Assembly (NCBI RefSeq): GCF_026151205.1
Contig: NC_087078.1
Location: 11,046,175 to 11,110,174 of the forward strand
Length of the DNA stretch: 64,000 nucleotides
Direction: 5' to 3'
Source of the DNA: Bolinopsis microptera
Taxonomy: Eukaryota; Ctenophora; Tentaculata; Lobata; Bolinopsidae
A model generated the notes under the pieces. It saw only the letters and a program-made list of their open reading frames with translations. It made no database searches and had not been told where the DNA came from. The position numbers and the translations under genes were made by a program. Numbering within the stretch: the first letter of the stretch is position 1; each line of letters starts with the position of its first letter. Positions 46,101-55,735 of this stretch are shown here, piece after piece.

Positions 46101-47326
46101 GCTGGTAAACTAAAAGAGAGGCTAGGTATTGGTAAAGTAGACTGTAACCAGCACTATAACCTGTGCTATCAAGCTAAACTTAACGGCTTCCCTACACTCT
46201 ACTTTTACCCCGGAGGCACTGGACAACCTCAGGTAATATACAGGGTGGGCCAAAAGTCAGTACCCATACGTTGGCCTTTATAGCTCAGTCACTGAGTGCC
46301 CAATTTAAATACTTCTTTCTGGTATGACTTAGTACCACCACTGGTTCGAGGAATTTGTCAACTCGAAAAATATTCGCGTTCATTTTTTTCAAATGGAGGT
46401 TCATTTTCACATTCATTTGATAGTTTGGATGGTCGGATCAAGCTAAATGTTATTGAATTGTGTTTGGCCATTCGAATTACGTTTGTCCTGAAAGAATTAG
46501 AACTGTAGCTTCTCAGATGACCGAGATATGAAGCATAACGAGTTTATTCATTACGTGTGATCAGGTGATTGGTTTACCTAATCACATGATAAGGTGCCCC
46601 CGTTAACTACCCCGTTAAACATTATGGGAATTGTTAAGGGTGCCCAATTAAGGTGTCGTGTCACGGTGTCACATAATCACCCAGTCAATATTGTTAACGA
46701 GATACAGAAAATGCTTGATAACTTCGTCATTTCTAATCCGTTTTGCCTCATGTTTTCAGATCATATGCAACATAACATTGAATAGTCTACCGTCTCTGAA
46801 AAAATTAGGCGTTCAGCATGTTCAGAGAAAACAATATAGGTGTTTTAATATTGAATGGGCGTGGTCTAAAATATTCGAATTTTCAAATTTTGACGACGGA
46901 ATCCTCGAACCAGTAAGTACAGTATGCCATCTGCAAAGCAACAGCTCTCAAATATAAAACACGGCGGAGCTATTAAGGCCAACGTATGGGTACTGACTTT
47001 TGGCCCACCCTGTACGATTAAATTTCCGAACTTTTGAATCGTTTATCTCAAATATCATGTACCAGCCTTCGTGGAGGTTTAATCCTGTGCACCATTTCAC
47101 AGCGCTGGCAAGCAAGACAGCTATTTTTATACATGATGGATTCATTATGATATTAGTAATCAGTTATCAGTCATTCCTCATGCTCTCTGACTATAAGTAA
47201 CGGCTGATGTTTTCTCAGGATATAAAAGGAGTTGATATTGAGACTAGCACAGCAGATCAGATCCACAACCACCTGGTCAGACACTACCCCTTCCTTAATA
47301 CACCTCACCGTAGGGACGAACTTTAG
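19172..47326 (+). CDS. DNAJC10: DNAJC10/ERdj5 orthologue, ER disulfide reductase with J and thioredoxin domains (17 exons)
   Basis: By family, ERdj5 reduces client disulfides and recruits BiP for ER-associated degradation. My exon model: 19172-19330, 19963-20023, 23984-24094, 24348-24487, 41196-41319, 41611-41775, 41988-42175, 42495-42584, 42727-42840, 43259-43367, 43839-44080, 44308-44487, 44665-44802, 44976-45125, 45723-45820, 46076-46232 and 47219-47326. Phases agree at every junction and give 777 aa (human 793). Residues 1-19 are a signal peptide. The J domain (~20-90) has HPD at 48-50. Trx domains carry CSHC (148-151), CPPC (465-468), CGPC (572-575) and CGPC (685-688); two redox-inactive Trx-like domains lie between the first and second. 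The protein ends RDEL, an ER-retrieval signal. Oddities: the last active site reads PKCGPC, not PWCGPC; intron 4 is 16.7 kb; introns 2 and 4 contain other genes; the exon 16 and 12 donors are weak (GTAATA, GTTCAT). Confidence 0.95.
19325..19404 (+). repeat. 20-bp tandem repeat that duplicates the DNAJC10 exon 1 splice donor
   Basis: Four copies of AACAAGGTAATTCTACCAGG, the first spanning the exon 1/intron 1 junction. Each copy carries an AAG|GTAATT donor (19331, 19351, 19371, 19391). Use of any downstream donor adds 20, 40 or 60 nt. The first would shift the frame, and the in-frame reading meets a TAA at 19352, so only the first donor gives the full protein. Confidence 0.9.
20024..21025. other. 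DNAJC10 intron 2, part downstream of the GALNS-like gene
   Basis: AT-rich intronic DNA. About 20150-20205 has alternating GTGCACACGTTGTTGTAGTGCACATGTG-type short repeats with CACGTG sites. No further exon is seen. Confidence 0.4.
21026..22570 (-). CDS. GALNS: N-acetylgalactosamine-6-sulfatase-like lysosomal sulfatase, intronless, nested antisense in DNAJC10 intron 2
   Basis: A single uninterrupted frame of 514 aa (human GALNS 522). I start at the ATG at 22570 because it is followed at once by a hydrophobic signal peptide ([17 protein letters not shown]); the frame opens 33 codons earlier at 22669 without one. The sulfatase signature [15 protein letters not shown] lies near the N-terminus; Cys70 is the residue oxidised to formylglycine. 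Metal-site motifs include MDDMGWGD and [33 protein letters not shown] and the closing NWAPPGCE are strongly GALNS-like. GALNS removes 6-sulfates from keratan and chondroitin sulfate in lysosomes. Lack of introns suggests a retrocopy or secondary intron loss; full length without stops argues it is functional. Confidence 0.95.
   Translation of the reverse strand: MLTRLSCMVLCLTVSHCLVDRPNIIIMLMDDMGWGDVGINGNWAKETPFIDKMAAEGMLFTDFYTANPLCSPSRAALMTGRLPIRNGFYSTNAHARNAYTPQTIVGGIHEYEQLLPKLLKEADYKSKIIGKWHLGQRRQFLPCNRGFDEFFGSGNCHFGPFNDVKTPNMPVYKDDRMVGRYYTNFTINKATGQSNMSQLFLEEGLSFIESQSVAKNPFFLYWTPDATHDPNYSSPMFHGKSIRGRYGDAVMEMDYCVGQILKKLRELNIEKETFVFFTSDNGAATYRRRDGGDNGPFLCGKETTYEGGMREPGIAWWPGSIPAGTITHQLGNIMDLFTTSLTLAGVKPPQDRIIDGIDLCPVLLDQSAPVIDRPIWYYRGNEMMAVRVGAYKAHYWMWTEFGNDPVSFTFCQGQYIKNVTVHDQVDHSDAPVLFNVNRDPGEKYIIAIKSKEYKAAMAIINPIVKEHKANLVPGVPSLNYCDVAVQNWAPPGCEDIDYCLPVPDSNPKLCVWTH
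22875..22927. other. 25-bp-arm inverted repeat (hairpin) upstream of the GALNS-like gene
   Basis: The arms TGTGATACAAAGTTGCTTTG + TACCT and AGGTA + CAAAGCAACATTGTATCACA pair with one mismatch around a 3-nt loop (GAA). It could be a structured RNA or a small foldback. The tiny loop is unlike a typical animal pre-miRNA. Confidence 0.6.
22928..23983. other. Rest of DNAJC10 intron 2 (upstream of the GALNS-like gene)
   Basis: AT-rich intronic DNA with short poly-A and TATATA runs. It presumably includes the promoter of the antisense sulfatase. No exon recognised. Confidence 0.35.
25166..25213. other. 48-bp perfect palindrome
   Basis: The sequence reads ATTTAAACATTGATAACTGA to the centre TTTATAAA and then its exact complement. 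There is no spacer, so it can extrude as a cruciform. It could be a recent inverted duplication. Confidence 0.85.
26497..26575 (+). repeat. Dispersed repeat, copy 1
   Basis: Shares GGGCATGAAC.CAGTTTATA, TCGGACTGTAAGTTT and GTCCACATGGCTTTTAATAT with 52379-52473 in the same order; the second copy has an extra ~18 bp. It is an unidentified mobile repeat. Confidence 0.7.
27532..27635 (+). repeat. Short G-rich minisatellite, GGACACRAGGGCG type
   Basis: About six imperfect copies of a ~17-18-bp unit (GGCGGAGGACACGAGGGC and variants), followed by a partial inverted echo (CTTCGTGTCC, CGCCCTAGTGTCC) at about 27678-27720. Confidence 0.75.
28697..28962 (+). mobile_element. tRNA-derived SINE with 14-bp target-site duplications
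   Basis: A ~70-nt tRNA-like head has an A box (TGGTGTAGTGG) and a B box (GGTTCAAATCC), the internal RNA polymerase III promoter, with a CCC (Gly-type) anticodon position in CTCCCAA. A ~190-bp tRNA-unrelated body follows, ending in TATCTT-like sequence. The perfect direct repeat GTATAGTGCGTATT flanks it at 28683-28696 and 28963-28976, which proves insertion. The anticodon stem has mismatches, so it is not a working tRNA. The body segment CCAGTTACCAAGCTGTGATT recurs at about 61798 with small changes. Confidence 0.88.
28977..32225. other. DNAJC10 intron 4, middle part
   Basis: No exon recognised. About 29290-29320 and 29410-29445 share an imperfect AAGCTTTCTTTRRGAATAGAAG + TTGAGTACCTC segment. 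About 30858-30930 has three ~24-bp copies of GCCTCTTCCGCAGTAACCACGTG-like sequence bringing three CACGTG (E-box) sites. Minus-strand frames at 29311-29795 lack any recognisable domain. Confidence 0.4.
32236..32352 (+). repeat. 23-bp minisatellite, five copies
   Basis: Five tandem copies of CCCTGCGTTATAAGCGTCAG + TCA, drifting from GTTATAAGCG to GTTGTAAGCC along the array. It lies 0.8 kb upstream of the GPCR start codon. Confidence 0.9.
33129..34229 (+). CDS. Rhodopsin-family (class A) GPCR, intronless, nested in DNAJC10 intron 4
   Basis: Single exon, 366 aa, seven hydrophobic segments at roughly 17-41, 52-78, 96-118, 130-153, 177-205, 221-248 and 281-302. Family marks: TM1 GTPLNLISF (conserved Asn), TM2 ALCDSW (conserved Asp), TM6 NIPVLLAAI with no strict CWxP, and TM7 [13 protein letters not shown] (NPxxY). 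The DRY position at the end of TM3 reads LRT ([10 protein letters not shown]), so the usual acidic-Arg switch lacks its acid. It is an orphan by sequence; the ligand cannot be inferred. It runs in the same direction as its host. Its final codons ([10 protein letters not shown]) are the first unit of the downstream minisatellite, and the stop TGA lies in the GATGTGAGAGG of that unit. Codon use is GC-richer than the flanks, as expected of a real gene. Confidence 0.9.
   Translation: MTTNCTTQVCPVPEIDRFLGCFSFFCTLVGTPLNLISFFMFRNQKRSANYLVHMVIALCDSWISFNGYPYAVTMLSGNRQPLLFSDKVFRTLWAMTWDPFIFFSIYLVLVLSVLRTVKLACRVIVVQERHVVVALVAYATFLLTRVIVAVSFLGEFIIPDFNTYPFFKHKEGYPTVELYLSITCLVFPPIPIVTSALVSAFVLRSRRNQQSKNRKLRHQATVTVLMFTGLYLICNIPVLLAAIRFVIVLATNFKRDIFRKHGVPDPKTTPVFLEHYLWPLTYLVLVQTNALLNPLVYFIRMSWFRKGVQEMFVRRGLITAAVAPLETVDEVSRDGGTSFKRTRGSERGCVVVANPLTGGTAETAEM
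34199..40746 (+). repeat. Giant 32-bp minisatellite (~200 copies) growing out of the GPCR stop-codon region
   Basis: The unit (GAGAGGTGGTACTGCTGAGA + CTGCTGAGATGT) is repeated for about 6.5 kb. Common variants are a 29-bp form (TACTGTGAGACTG), a GATAGTGCTG form, a shortened CTGAGATGTGAGATGTGAG form, ACTACTGAG, and terminal ATTGAGA units. Variants recur in the same order in blocks (for example the GATAGTG unit followed by several plain units and then a 29-bp unit), which shows higher-order duplication. The first unit encodes the GPCR C-terminus. There are no unique spacers, so it is not a CRISPR array. Copy number is uncertain because such arrays can be mis-assembled. Confidence 0.97.
40747..41195. 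other. End of DNAJC10 intron 4
   Basis: AT-rich DNA between the minisatellite and exon 5. An AATAAA at about 41039 could serve as poly(A) signal for a GPCR transcript that runs through the array; this is only a possibility. Confidence 0.35.
43646..43668 (+). repeat. Poly-G tract in DNAJC10 intron 10
   Basis: An uninterrupted run of about 20 G, flanked on both sides by AGCTGTACTGTAG. Length may be an assembly estimate. Confidence 0.8.
46241..47012. mobile_element. Tc1/mariner-like non-autonomous element in DNAJC10 intron 16
   Basis: Perfect terminal inverted repeats of about 38 bp (CAGGGTGGGCCAAAAGTCAG + TACCCATACGTTGGCCTT, and the complement at the other end), followed by partially matching TTATAGCTC/GAGCTATTAA. 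TA flanks both ends (46239-46240, 47013-47014), the Tc1/mariner target. At 772 bp and without a transposase frame it depends on another element. It makes up most of the last intron of the host gene, which otherwise would be about 210 bp. Confidence 0.92.
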
Positions 47327-48110
47327 CAGATATAATCTAGCAACATTTAATATTCAGATGAGAGTGAGATGAGAGTGGGTTTTTGGTGTCTATGGTTCGA
47401 TATATTATCATATTCTGAACCGAGCCTGATATAATGAATGGTTCCACTTGTGGTAAAAAAGAATATGTTAGTAATAATAATATGACCGGTTTAGCACAAG
47501 ATATTGCTAGATATTGCTAGATATGACATAACCACTGGATATTTTAAACTTGGGTTTGCTGAATGTTAATTCAACGGTAAATAATCGGTTGCCGAATTTT
47601 TACTATCTTTTTATTATTGTAATTTGAAATTATTTATTATCAGTTACTCATTTAGGTGCAATTTACGCTGCAAATCGATTTCATCATTGTTGTACGTTAT
47701 AACATCAACCCGTTTGACTTATAATTTTCTCCAACTAAGTTGTCATGAAACTTTGTTCAGATACCTAAAATAACCACGAAAACGCCCCCTGTAACAAAGG
47801 CACAACGCCATTTTTTTTTATTGAAAATCTTTTCAAAATAGTACATACATCAATGTAATTGCATGAAAATAACACGGTCAAAAAGTGATTTCTATGTACT
47901 ATAATGACGGGAAACCAGAACGTAGTTCGTGCAAAAATTACACCTACAAAATATGGTCCCTGACAAAACATTTCATACAATCAACACATATAAATGTAAG
48001 ATATATAGTAATAGAGATGATTGTGCAATAATAAAATACAGCGTGCATAAAATATCATAATGTTAATAATTTGTTAACTTTTTAATGAAATAGATTATAT
48101 CATACAATAC
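47327..48110. other. DNAJC10 3' flank
   Basis: AT-rich 3' UTR and intergenic DNA. AATAAA-type signals occur near 48030, but I cannot tell the real cleavage site. No gene is seen. Confidence 0.4.
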
Positions 48111-48119
48111 TTTTAAAAA

Positions 48120-49860
48120 CCCAACCCACAACCCAACCCACCCCTAACCCCTTAAATAGTTTGGATCGGTTATTTTAGATTAGAGAATTGGCATTGGGAG
48201 AAATGAGATGCATCTAATCATTATCAGACAGGTAGAATTCAGCGTGACTATCGTTTGGATCTGTGGGTAGCATTTCCGACCATAGGTGATCCTTAAGTTT
48301 GGCCTTGAAGATATCAGGACAGCTATGGTCTCTTATTTCGAGAGGAAGTTTATTCCAGAGCAGATGTGTCCGATAAAAGAATGATTTCTTAAGGAGACTG
48401 CTATAACACTGTGTTTGAACAAGAGTCGTTACATAACTTAGGCTGTCATGGTGACATGATCTTAAGCGTGTGCTTCCTTTGTATAGTTGTAAGTAATTAG
48501 GAAGCTCTTGTGTGCATACACCATTGACTATTTTGTGAAACAAGGTCAGGTCATTCAATTCAAACCTCTTGCTGAGAGGAAGGATTTTCAATTGATGACA
48601 CTTGTAAGTATAGTTTTCAAAGGACTGATAGCTTGTGAATTCCTCATCAAAAATCCACTTAATACACCTTTTTTGAAAAGCATCCATCTTATCTAGTTGT
48701 GTTTTATTAAATGGACGCCAGATTTGGGAACAGTGTTCAAATTGACTTCTAACAAGTGCAAGGTATAAATTTCTTCTTCGTCTCTCATCTTGGACAAATG
48801 AGCAAGTGCGTTTCAGCAGCCCAAATTTTTGGTTAGCTTTGGACAATATTTTAGTTATGTGTTCTTCAAAACGAAAGCCCTGATTTATAACGACTCCAAG
48901 ATCTGTTTCCGTACTGGTGTAATCTAAGGGAGTATTACCGAGCAAATATTGAAATCTGATAAATGGAATAGGTAATATCCTACTGCTGAATTTCTTTCCA
49001 GGAATAGAGAGGACTTTACACTTTGATGGATGGAATCGCATCTTATTTTCTATGCTCCAAGAATTAAGTTCATTTATGTTATTCTGAAGTGTGCAATAAT
49101 CGTTGTATGATTTAATAGGACTCCATATTTTCGTGTCATCAGCATAAAGTACCAAATTTGTGCCTGAACTTAATCTCATGGGAAGATCGTTTATGAATAA
49201 GACAAATAGAATGGGACCTAGGACGGAGCCTTGAGGAACTCCAGACAAAACAGGTTTGATCTCTGAATGTCTACCATCAACTAAAACACATTGTTCCCGT
49301 TCACTAAGATAGTTGGTTAGGAATTTGAGTAGCCTTCCTTCAATATTAAAGACGAGTTTAAGTTTCTTAAGAATAAGATCATGATTTACAGAATCAAAGG
49401 CTTTAGCAAAATCAAAGTAAATGATGTCTACACTTATAGTCGAACAGTCATTGAGGGATAGCGTGACACTGTCAATAAAGTTAATCATATTTGTGGTACA
49501 AGATCTGTCTCCAAGAAATCCATGCTGTCTATCATCAAGAAGATGCATTGTTTTATTCAAGAGTTCCTGTTTAATAAGGCGTTCAAATGTTTTCATTATA
49601 AGACTAGTTAGGGAAATCGGCTGATAATTCTCAATGTCCTCCTTACTACCCTTCTTGTGAACCGGAACTACGTGAGCCAGCTTCCATTCAGTTGGAATAA
49701 TACCGGAGTTATATGATATCTCAAATAAAATTGAAAGTGGGCAAGCGAGACTACCAGCACAGTTCTTCAGTATCTTACCATGGATACCGTCAGGGCCGCA
49801 AGCTTTGTTGTTTGTTAGAATTAATGTTCCTATAAATATAAATATGCGTGCTGCTTTTAG
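48120..49860 (-). mobile_element. 5'-truncated CR1/jockey-type non-LTR retrotransposon (reverse transcriptase)
   Basis: The minus-strand frame reads from about 49860 to the stop at 48214. It is open through NNKACGPDGIHGKILKNCAG, TEWKLAHVVPVHKKGS, NYQPISLTSLIMKTFERLI, FDFAKAFDSVNHDLILKKL, SGVPQGSVLGPILFVLFIND and LYADDTKIW (catalytic YADD). It continues to a thumb and C-terminal region (LGVVINQGFRFEEHI, SQFEHCSQIW, LLWNKLPLEIRD). The usual first-Met start at 49596 is inside the RT, not the true start. Endonuclease and ORF1 are absent. It is a different family from the two copies at 5780-10233. The region 48120-48150 has CCCAACCC-type 3' sequence. No stop interrupts about 550 codons, so it inserted fairly recently. 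Confidence 0.92.
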
Positions 49861-49980
49861 TAACTTAGAGTTTTTGTTAGCTGTGGCTCTGAGCTCTCAC
49901 AATGACCTAGTGCTCAACCGACATACGGGTTTTGTGTCCAGGATCCCTTTTCAGCTCCTTTCTCCAGTTATGAAGTGTTG

Positions 49981-50486
49981 ATTTGACCAAAACCCATAAT
50001 CATGGGTAGAGTGGACCGCTGCCAGTGTCTCTCTTTCCCAAACAAAAGGAAATGATATTAATTTGATTGACCGTTCTCAAATGCAAAATGATACCGAGAA
50101 TGAAATCGGTCGCTCGCTTTTCCCATTCATTTACAATTGTAATAGATTAAGAAGAACTACCCAAAGGCAGCTGTACTCGGCAAAAAAGATTCAATAAACT
50201 TCAGCTAATTCAATAAGTAATAACTACCACCCTTACCCCGAAATACTAGGTATCGACCCGAACGCAACCCAAAGAGATTTTTACAGCATCTGATTGATGT
50301 AATCAATCGAAACTTATTACAATTCGTAAGCCGTGAATGAATGGGAAAAGCGAGCGACCGATTTCATTCTCGGTATCATTTTGCATTTGAGAACGGTCAA
50401 TCAAATTAATATCATTTCCTTTTGTTTGGGAAAGAGAGACACTGGCAGCGGTCCACTCTACCCATGATTATGGGTTTTGGTCAAAT
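49981..50486. repeat. Inverted repeat with 151-bp arms
   Basis: The left arm 49981-50131 (ATTTGACCAAAACCCATAAT...) matches the complement of the right arm 50336-50486 with no difference that I can see, around a 204-bp spacer. The inner borders then diverge (CATTTACAATTG versus CATTCACGGC). It contains no coding frame and could be a foldback MITE. I see no convincing target duplication. Confidence 0.88.
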
Positions 50487-53400
50487 ATCATCGCTTTTTG
50501 ATTAATGTCAGGGTACTTTATAAAGTCGAAATATAAACTGATATCTTCATTAATAAGGAGGAAGTTTCAACGATTTCGAAATTTTTCCTTTGAAAACATT
50601 TCCTTGTGTTTGGGTAAGCATATCGGTCGATCACTGACTGAATTTGCCACTTTATACTCATTCAAGTTGGCATTAAATTTATATATAATGACATTGAACT
50701 GTGATCGTGGTAAAGCAGAATTTAATCGAAATCACGAATGAGCAAAATTATCACCTTTCGCACGTGCAAACTATGAGCGGACGTTGCGTGCGCATCCAAT
50801 ATTGAATCGCCGTAAATTTTTGCGTGTTGGTGTTTTATATATAGTTTGATAAGCATGCAAAGTTTCAAAGTATTTCAAGAAGAACTGTAATCACAACGGC
50901 ACACCAACGTTTAAAGAAAATGGTAAAAACAGCAATTTTCAGTGATTTTAGCAATTTTTAATCAATTTGGGCGTGTCCCCACGTGTGCAACTTTTAGATT
51001 TTTAACTTTAAAACTATCCTAATACACAATTTATACCTATAGGAAGCAGAACTGAGCTCCACAACCCAAGGGATAGCCCAACACCAGAGAATACTAAATC
51101 GCAAAATTGACGTTTTTATAAAATAATTCTTCAAAAAAGCACTAACTTCAATGGCAAATATCTTTATGAAGGAGCAAAGTAGGGAAACTTTCCGGTAGAT
51201 TTTCAGAATGCTTGAACAATTATCTAATATGAAAATGTCCTCAGATTTTGAATAAAATTACTCCTTAATGGTGTAAAATCAGTTTGAAAAGTTGTTATTT
51301 TGTCAAAAATCAAGTTTTAAAAACACTTAATTTGATGACGTCATCAAGTGGTGATGATGACGTTAAATTATTTTTTGATATAATTGAAACTGAAGTGTAA
51401 ACAATTATCTTTAAGACCTGTGGTCGGAAATTGCTGTATCTTTTATACTTTTGAATCTCCGGACACTTAAATTCAGGCTACAATTGACTACATTTGACTG
51501 GCAAAGCGTCTATCCCTGAATATATGTATCACGACAATCTATCGTAAAACAGGGGTTCCAGAAAACCCATTTCCCGATACTCCTGAAACACGAAATTTTT
51601 TTTACAGTCGATTTGGTCAACGTCTAGACGCCCTGCAAAGTTTCAGATCTCTAACTCAATTTTAACATGGTTTTTAAGGCACCTGAATATGGCAATTTTG
51701 GGTTTTTTACCGAATTTCGTATAACATGCTGGCGCGTATTTTGCGCAAATTTCTTAAAAACCTCCACATAACTATTTCTTGTTCCTGTCATCTTTAACAT
51801 TGAATTAGAATGATTTGAACTTAAATATACCTGCTGAACTACTTTCGATGAGTCTTAATGCCCGAAAAATAATAAAGGGTTATAAAAGTAAAGGGGGTAA
51901 ATAGTAAAGGGGGTAAATAGTAAAGGGGGTAAATAGTATTGTGAATATAAGAGGCACGGTCATGCTTGCCAGCATTGTGATAAAAACCTATTGATGTAAC
52001 TGTCACCTCTTCTATAGTTAAACCTTATAAATTTTATAAAATAGTGTCTTAAGTGTCCCAACATCAAAGCTGTTATAAAAGAACCCAAAATAGAGGACAG
52101 TTAACAAACGTATACTATTAACTTATTAACAAATTATGGACATTATCCTCTGTTATATCGACGACACGAACTTGTGTGAATGATAGCTGGATTTTGGGCT
52201 TTACTTCTAAAACAATTTCTACATTAATTGTGCTACGCAAAACACAGTGAATTCTTGATTTTATTCCAACTCGTTTCTACTTCTAGCTCTGCTCATAATC
52301 ATACAACATATCAACCAGTGACTGCTGCTCGCACTCTCGCAGAGCGAAAAAAAATTGTTGAAATTTGAGATACTGATAGGGCATGAACGCAGTTTATAAT
52401 CGGACTGTAAGTTTCTTTTTGTATTGTTTATTCTAATATTGCGTCCACATGGCTTTTAATATTATAATCGATAGTCCTGACATCACATCACAACCCACGT
52501 ATTGTGACATGACTAATAAAATAGATCCACCTCAAAAAGCAATCAAGGCATTGCTTACTCGCCTCCCTAGAACAAATCCTGTCTTGTGAATCTGACTCTG
52601 AGGCTGATGAGTGACTCAATATCTTATATTCAATAAATCCATCATGAATGGTCGATAGATTTGATTTGAACGAGTTGTATGTATGTGGTTGCTTACCGCA
52701 TGTTTTTGTATCTGCAGCTCTCATTTTCAATTGAACCATCCCTTCTTCAGAGTAACATTAAGTGCTTTTTGTCGCCGTAATGCTGAGTGATACATATATG
52801 CTTATAATGTGTGTTATGTGAATATATTTTATGTTTTGAGCCGAGCCCTTCGATACCGTTTTCTGTATTAAATATTCTCCTCAATAAAATGGGTGTTTAT
52901 CAGATTGATTGTCAGTGATATGATAGGTTTACATTGATTGATAGAGGGGTTTGAATATTTTAGTTTTGTTCAAACCCCACCCATAAAATTAATTCGAACG
53001 TAAAAATGTCTTTTAAGGTAAAGAAAAGCGGTTTTTAGCACTTTTGGGTGGTTCTGGTTATTTTTATTGTCACCAGATAATAAAAACGCTCATCACCTCA
53101 GGTCCAACTTTTGTTAGAGATCAACTTTTTCGTACTTTCTATGGTTTCAACAGCACTATAAATAATTTTTGATCTTGCCATCATTTCACTAGAATCCCAC
53201 CGCTTACCTAGACATGTGCTAAGTAAAGTAGAAAATAAGACAAATAAAATAATGAATCTCGCCACTAGCTGTGGTTCAAAAATTCATTCTGTTGGCTGTT
53301 ACCCAACAGTTCCCAGTTCAGAATAAGGATGAGCATTTCAGCCTGATACTACGTCTGCAACCTTGACTTACTACTTGAGACCCCCGTATTAATTTGTATT

Positions 53401-55540
53401 AGACACTATTCTGATTAATTTTGTGACGTCACACCAGAAATACGGATCAGAATGTTACAACAAGTCTTTGTCATCAGAAATAGAATAGAAGTGAAGATTA
53501 TAACCGAATTTAAGAATGTCAAACTAGAATTATTTATTAAACTTAGATATTTCTGTTGAAAAACCGAATATTTTTGGTTATCACAACATCAAACTGTAAT
53601 GTCACCCAATTACAAAGCCACTCGAGATACGTGGGTGCTAAGTTAGACCCCGTGTTGTTGTATTGGACACTACTCTGATTAATTCTGGCGGGCCTATGAC
53701 GTCACAAACGAAATATGGCAAATTAAAAACGTATTAGCGACTCTCTGGTCTCTCAGCTGTTGGAAGAAGGTTCATATCTCTGTATAGTTCTGCCAGATAA
53801 ACCAGCTGCTAAATACTGACACCCCGGTCACTGCACTTTTGTGTTGTACATACTTGGTAAATGCCTTATCTGAACATCATTTATAATCTCGTAAACTTTT
53901 GACAAAGCTTCTAATTCTGGGAGTAAGATCAAAGAACATAATATGGCTCAGGTATGTTTTCAGATTTTATTGTATTTATAATTATAGATGCCTTTGTGCA
54001 GTAGGTGGTCTTCTAGGCACATTTTACGCCCCGATATGGTGAAAACAACGGTATATTTGGCGTCACTAATTGGCCATGAGAATAGCTGGGGTTGGCCGTG
54101 CAATTTTATAGAAACAAATGTCCTTTATTTGTAACATACCGAAATACGGAAAAAAAAGTAAATTTTAAATACGTGGTTTGAAGAAAATATGGTTAGGAAT
54201 GTAAAAAGAATTAGATTTAGATTGGTATTGGTACAACTACAATTTATTGGTATAATTGTTCGAAACATTTTTTAGATGCCGTGGCCGTATTGCATATTTT
54301 CAGACGGAATATACAATGTTTTAACTTTTAGTTTTACTACCCACAGCATTAGTTTCTGAGAACAAGTGAAAAATAGTTGGCAATATTTCCGACATTGAAT
54401 GCCATTAGTAATATAGCATTAGGAATAGGTACTGGTGGTAGTAGTCACCGCCATTATATTGTGGCGCAGACCTCAGTCCTAGCCGCTAATGATCACAATC
54501 AATCTCTTGTCTCTTTTCTCATGGTGTTTACACATTTATATCTGCTTTAGCTTTTTATTTTAAATTTTAATATTTGTGCATACGTACCAATGCCCAATAA
54601 TAATATCTTAACGGATCAGCACTAAATTTAACCATTTCGTTTCGTGAGAGCCGCCCATGACTATTATAACTTTGCCATATCATACTCATAGTGGACCGTT
54701 CTAAAACATAAAAGAGCTCGCTCAGAAATAATTGAAATGGTTTCACATCATGATACAGTTACCATCAGAGATGTGCAGTTGCACCGTGTTACTTTTAGGC
54801 GGTGGCGGTCTGGACGCCAAAATTGGTCGGCGGCGGTGGTTTTACCGCGGTCCATGACTAGTATGAGATATCCAAACCGCGGTCTGTGAAGTATACTGTG
54901 TATAATATGATGGTAATTTGGCTGTGTAACTGATTTATATGAATCGATTTCTTAATAGCATTCTGCATTGAAGAACTGATTTATCGTTAACAGCTGTATT
55001 TGTTTATCTGACGGCCAATGCCTCATACTCATAGACCGCGGTGATCTGGGTCAAAATTTCGCGGTGGTGCACGTTTAGCTCTGGTTACCATGATAATAGT
55101 TTAAGTTACCAACAAAATAAACCCCGACAAAGAGCTCTCCAGTAGAATGTTATCTATTCTCAGTTCTAGATTGCAAAGAATAATAAATGACTCGTAATTG
55201 TTTCTTCTCAGTTAGCGATTATATTTATACACATATTATTATTACGCAGAAGCCAGATTTTGGATAATTTAAATCCCCTTCCACTAGCCATTTTACATAC
55301 AGTACAGCTTTTGTAGTATTGTGCATAAAGTACACTATATACTATACGCTATATACTTTATAGCGTAATAGAATTTCTGAACCCCTCCTACCTAGGTTGC
55401 ATAATATATGAACGGTTCCTTGGCAGATGTTGAACAATGAATATCTTTAATCTTTATAATATTGCTAAATTTTGTAATAATTATAAGATCTGACACATGA
55501 TTCATTACCATGATCTATGCAAATGCACCTGAGGTACTAC
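50487..55540. other. Intergenic stretch, no gene recognised
   Basis: Mostly AT-rich DNA. It holds a threefold ~18-bp repeat (AAAGGGGGTAAATAGT, 51888-51938) and the second copy of a dispersed repeat (52379-52473). Paired segments at about 53390-53450 and 53650-53710 share GACACTACTCTGATTAAT and GACGTCACA-like sequence, an old local duplication. Short frames show no domain. Confidence 0.45.
52379..52473 (+). repeat. Dispersed repeat, copy 2
   Basis: Second copy of the repeat at 26497-26575. It carries an insertion of about 18 bp after GTAAGTTTCTT and is otherwise close to identical. Confidence 0.7.
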
Positions 55541-55735
55541 TATGTACCCTAATATAGTAATATGTACCCTAAAATGTACCTTAATATGTACCTTAATATG
55601 TACCTTATTATGTACCCTAAATGTACCTTATTATGTACCTTATTATGTACCTTAATATGTACCTTAATATGTACCTTGATATGTACCCTAATATGTACCC
55701 TAAAATGTACCTTATTGTGTACCTTATTCTGTTAC
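55540..55735 (+). repeat. ~12-bp tandem repeat (TTAATATGTACC)n
   Basis: About fourteen imperfect copies of a ~12-bp unit with TATGTACCTTA / TATGTACCCTA variants. The open frames across it (MYLNMYLNMY...) are a by-product of a 12-bp period and are not genes. Confidence 0.92.

Noticed and set aside
53943-53951. Mini first exon ATGGCTCAG followed by a good donor GTATGT
   Set aside because: Only three codons and no downstream exon found in phase; this can occur by chance.
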